Positions 23,212 to 25,816 of a DNA stretch of 25,816 bases are shown here, one piece after another. The notes under the pieces were generated by a model. The model did not search any database and was not told where the DNA came from. It saw nothing but the letters and a program-made list of their open reading frames with translations. Where the stretch lies: contig URDM01000043.1 in the NCBI GenBank assembly GCA_900546575.1, forward strand, positions 1-25,816, read 5' to 3'. Each line of letters starts with the position of its first letter. Position 1 is the stretch's first letter. This DNA is from an uncultured Prevotella sp. GTDB lineage: Bacteria > Bacteroidota > Bacteroidia > Bacteroidales > Bacteroidaceae. A program made the position numbers and the translations under genes.

Positions 23212-24474
23212 ATGGATAATAAAAAAGAGATGGCTCAGCACAGTTGCGCTGAGTCGCAGAACTTCTGGTTGTGGCTCGGAGCGCTTGTCGTGGGTACGGT
23301 GCTCGGAATGCTTGGTGTGGGATGGATCGACAGCACCACCAACTTCGTGGCTACCATTTACACACGCCTTTTTCAGTTTGTGGCTATACCGACTATAGCC
23401 CTTGCCGTCACAACTACGCTCGCACGGTTTGGCACGCAGAAGGATACGGGCCGCATATTCCGCCACACGCTTACATACACGCTGCTCACTACGGTGGCTG
23501 CTGCGGCTGTGGGCATGCTGCTCTATCGGTTCATCGCGCCCGACAACCTGCCGCTTGACGCCATCAAGGGCGACACGGGCATCGACTCGGTGAAGCAGGA
23601 ACTGGGCAACGCTTCATACATGGACTACATCATCGGCATTGTGCCCGACAATGTGCTGCGCCCGATGGTTGAGGGCAATGTGCTCTCGCTGCTGCTCATT
23701 GCTGTGGCTGTGGGCATCGCCCTGGCCCGTATGCCCGAGACGGACAGCAAGCGCACGCTGATGAACGGACTCAACGGACTGCAGAATCTTGTGTCTACGC
23801 TCATCCATTGGCTCATCGACATCCTGCCGATTGGCATCGTGGCGTTTGCAGCACAGCTGTCGGCTGAGGTGACGGCAGGCACCGTCGTAACGTCGATTGG
23901 CAAGTATGTGGCTGTGATATTGGGCGGCAATCTGCTGCAGTTCTGCGTGGTGCTGCCGCTGTTCCTCATGGCTCGCGGACTGAACCCTATACGCGTGGCT
24001 CGCGCCATGACTCCGGCTGTGCTCATGGCATTGTTCACCAAGAGTTCGGCGGCTACGCTGCCCGTCACCATTCAGAGCGCCGAGGAGCGCCTGGGCGTTG
24101 ACAGTCGTGTGGCACGCTTCGTTCTGCCCATCTGCACAACTATAAATATGAACGGCTGCGCGGCGTTCATCTTCGTGACGTCGCTGTTCGTAATGCAGAA
24201 CGGCGGGGTTGAGATTACGTGGGGCACGATGATCATGTGGCTCTTCATATCGGTGGTGGCAGCCATCGGCAACGCCGGTGTGCCTATGGGATGTTACTTC
24301 CTTACGCTCTCGCTCATGTCGGGTGTGGGCGCTCCTATAGCCATCATGGGCATCATCCTGCCCGTATTCACGGTGCTCGACATGATTGAGACGGCTGAGA
24401 ATGTATGGTCGGACTCGTGCGTTGCGGCTATGACCGACCGAGACATCCGAAACGCCAGCCCACGCCAAGCATAA
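23212..24474 (+). CDS. Dicarboxylate/amino acid:cation symporter (GltP/DctA type)
   Basis: A 420-residue inner-membrane transporter of the DAACS family (PF00375), importing glutamate, aspartate or C4-dicarboxylates with H+ or Na+. Seen are the early RLFQFVAIPTIALAVTTT segment, the serine-containing hairpin TKSSAATLPVTI (about 265-276), the NMNGCA motif (about 310) in the place of NMDG of GltPh, and the final GNAGVPMG to VLDMIETAENVWSDS region with the substrate-binding Asp-Asn neighbourhood. About eight membrane segments plus two re-entrant hairpins are expected. No Shine-Dalgarno site precedes the ATG. The last 47 bases overlap the 3' end of the convergent PagL-like gene. Confidence 0.93.
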   Translation: MDNKKEMAQHSCAESQNFWLWLGALVVGTVLGMLGVGWIDSTTNFVATIYTRLFQFVAIPTIALAVTTTLARFGTQKDTGRIFRHTLTYTLLTTVAAAAVGMLLYRFIAPDNLPLDAIKGDTGIDSVKQELGNASYMDYIIGIVPDNVLRPMVEGNVLSLLLIAVAVGIALARMPETDSKRTLMNGLNGLQNLVSTLIHWLIDILPIGIVAFAAQLSAEVTAGTVVTSIGKYVAVILGGNLLQFCVVLPLFLMARGLNPIRVARAMTPAVLMALFTKSSAATLPVTIQSAEERLGVDSRVARFVLPICTTINMNGCAAFIFVTSLFVMQNGGVEITWGTMIMWLFISVVAAIGNAGVPMGCYFLTLSLMSGVGAPIAIMGIILPVFTVLDMIETAENVWSDSCVAAMTDRDIRNASPRQA

Positions 24475-25642
24475 GGTGCTTGGGCCTGTGGAAGTCGTTG
24501 AGCGTGTAGCCTACGTGCAACAGGAAGCGCCGGGTGATGTTCAGCTTAAGCGCCAGCAGCTCGTATATGCCGTGAAAGTCGTCGGTGGCGTTGAGAAAGT
24601 TGCTGCCCATGCCGAAGTTGATGGCAAAATAGGGCATGCAGAATTCCACACGTGCCGACGCTCCGAGTGCCATCTGGCGCCACGCCGAACGCGGTCGGGA
24701 GTATAGCGGAACGATAGTTTCGTCAGTAGGATTGTCACCTATGACGATATTGGAGCTGCGGTCGTAGGTGCCGTCGAGCGAGATGCCCGCCTTGAGCCAG
24801 TGGTTGAAGCGGTACATCGGATTGAAGTTGAATCCAGCCACGGCAAACTTCTCGGGAAATATGTATGCGTTGCCGTCGTAGTCGTAGAATCCCCGCTGAT
24901 GCCAGGCGCCGTATAGGATGAGGTCGTAGGTGATGTCGTGGCGCACCGGTGGCACGGGCGTGTGGCGATAGAGCAGGCGCGGCGTGTGACGGTTGATGTA
25001 ATAGGCTGCACCTATACGCAATGCCACGGTGTTAAGTCCAAGGTTGGGAAACTGGGTGTTGCCGTTGGAGTAGTGCGTAACGTTGAATCCGAGGTTGATG
25101 TCGACATGGCGCGACGCTATCCATCGCATATACATGTCAAGACCGATGTATGCCGTCACGCGCGAACCTATCAGCTTGTTGTCGGGATTCGATTCGGCAT
25201 CATACGGATTCCAACCGAAGGTGAGTCCGAGATTCCACTCGTAGTTGAACGAAAGCCTGTCGCTAAGGCTCGCTATGCGCGCTCCTTGCAGCACAAATAC
25301 CGACACGGGATTGCCCAACTGAGGGTTGAACTCGTTCCATCCGATGCCCACTCCTTGATAGGCATCACGATAAATGCTTGCCTGCTCGCTGTCCTCGGGG
25401 GCGGAGAAGGCATACTTCAGGTAATAGCCCATATCGTGGTTCATGGTGCGAACTTCGGGGTTCTTGCCACGCAGAAAGTCGTTGGTGTGAAGAATTGCGC
25501 CAGGACGATAGTCGAACATCAATTGATGTACGAAGTGACGGGTGGCTGACGAGTCGGAAGATTGCACTTCCGCTTGCGCCGACATGGGCAATGTCAGGAA
25601 GGCAAGCAGAGTGTATAATATATAATAAGGTGTAAATCTCAT
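24428..25642 (-). CDS. PagL-like acyloxyacyl hydrolase (lipid A 3-O-deacylase family)
   Basis: A 404-residue outer-membrane protein resembling PF09411. The start at 25642 gives a signal peptide (MRFTPYYILYTLLAFLTLPMSAQA); an ATG at 25687 lies inside the -7 box TACTTTTG (25685-25692) and is rejected. The active-site motif THYSNGNTQFPNLGLN holds His190 and Ser192, matching the PagL His/Ser pair. The position expected for the third residue, a Glu 14 residues after the His in Pseudomonas PagL, is Asn204 here. The protein is more than twice the size of PagL, with extra barrel strands at the C-terminus (LGVGWRF). It would remodel lipid A or another acyl lipid in the outer membrane. Its 3' end overlaps the symporter gene by 47 bases. 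Confidence 0.8.
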   Translation of the reverse strand: MRFTPYYILYTLLAFLTLPMSAQAEVQSSDSSATRHFVHQLMFDYRPGAILHTNDFLRGKNPEVRTMNHDMGYYLKYAFSAPEDSEQASIYRDAYQGVGIGWNEFNPQLGNPVSVFVLQGARIASLSDRLSFNYEWNLGLTFGWNPYDAESNPDNKLIGSRVTAYIGLDMYMRWIASRHVDINLGFNVTHYSNGNTQFPNLGLNTVALRIGAAYYINRHTPRLLYRHTPVPPVRHDITYDLILYGAWHQRGFYDYDGNAYIFPEKFAVAGFNFNPMYRFNHWLKAGISLDGTYDRSSNIVIGDNPTDETIVPLYSRPRSAWRQMALGASARVEFCMPYFAINFGMGSNFLNATDDFHGIYELLALKLNITRRFLLHVGYTLNDFHRPKHLMLGVGWRFGCLGRS

Positions 25643-25684
25643 ATTGTGATAAGGTTTTCCATTCGCACGTGAATAATAGTTTTG

Positions 25685-25692
25685 CAAAAGTA
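25685..25692 (-). promoter_or_regulatory. -7 box for the PagL-like gene
   Basis: The minus strand reads TACTTTTG, a perfect TAnnTTTG, 43 bases before the start codon at 25642. It overlaps the longer-frame ATG at 25687 and so decides the start. Confidence 0.5.
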
Positions 25693-25777
25693 CTTAATTT
25701 ATGTAACTATTCAGCGAATATGTATCGCTAAAGGCAGTATGTACCCCAGTTCGGGATAAGATTTTGTTCATAAAAAG

Positions 25778-25808
25778 TTGGTAGTCTCACAAATATTTTG
25801 TATCTTTA
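25778..25808 (+). promoter_or_regulatory. Likely promoter of a gene beyond the right edge
   Basis: TTG at 25778-25780 is followed after 20 bases by TATCTTTA (25801-25808), one mismatch from TAnnTTTG. No start codon for a gene is reached before the window ends. Confidence 0.45.
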
Positions 25809-25816
25809 TAGGTGAA

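Overview
The window looks like a chromosomal segment of a Bacteroidales bacterium, most likely of the Prevotella/Segatella group. The reasons are Bacteroidetes-type -7 promoter boxes (TAnnTTTG) upstream of most genes, near absence of Shine-Dalgarno sites, a hybrid two-component protein with TPR, kinase, receiver and AraC parts, a DUF5020 outer-membrane protein, a GH123-like glycosidase and many short palindromic intergenic repeats. No rRNA, tRNA, phage, IS transposase or CRISPR array was seen.

Layout. 1-1225: a terminator, then about 1.1 kb of dense noncoding repeats. 1226-4023 (+): a hybrid two-component regulator broken by a frameshift at a run of nine G. 4084-8779 (-): a sigma-54 signalling module made of a hybrid kinase with receiver and Hpt domains, a small secreted Thr/Glu/Pro-rich protein and a sigma-54-dependent response regulator. 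A near-perfect sigma-54 promoter and an upstream 17-bp palindrome sit just in front of the small-protein gene. 8899-11850 (+): a large protein with two receiver-like domains joined to a PEP/pyruvate-binding ATP-grasp domain. 11847-13787 (-): a LytS/LytTR-type kinase and regulator pair. 14414-15421 (-): asd, divergent from an AraC-family regulator (15758-16669, +). 16897-18348 (-): a CCA-adding type nucleotidyltransferase with an HD domain. 18509-20647 (+): a likely purine uptake pair, DUF5020/Tsx-like outer-membrane protein plus NCS2 permease. 21024-22808 (-): a GH123/DUF4091-like secreted glycosidase. 23212-24474 (+): a dicarboxylate/glutamate symporter whose 3' end overlaps that of a PagL-like lipid A deacylase (24428-25642, -).

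How it fits together. The window is rich in signal transduction, with three kinase systems plus one AraC regulator, mixed with housekeeping and envelope genes. The strongest system-level signal is the sigma-54 module: regulator, candidate enhancer site, sigma-54 promoter, secreted target and kinase lie in a row on one strand, which suggests a self-contained feedback circuit. The second is the broken hybrid regulator, where losing two G or gaining one restores a normal receiver domain. The third is the intergenic DNA: three arrays of 15-bp palindromes spaced 22 bp apart, REP-like hairpins with a GTAG foot arranged in inverted pairs, and long composite inverted repeats, mainly at convergent gene ends and in the left repeat block.
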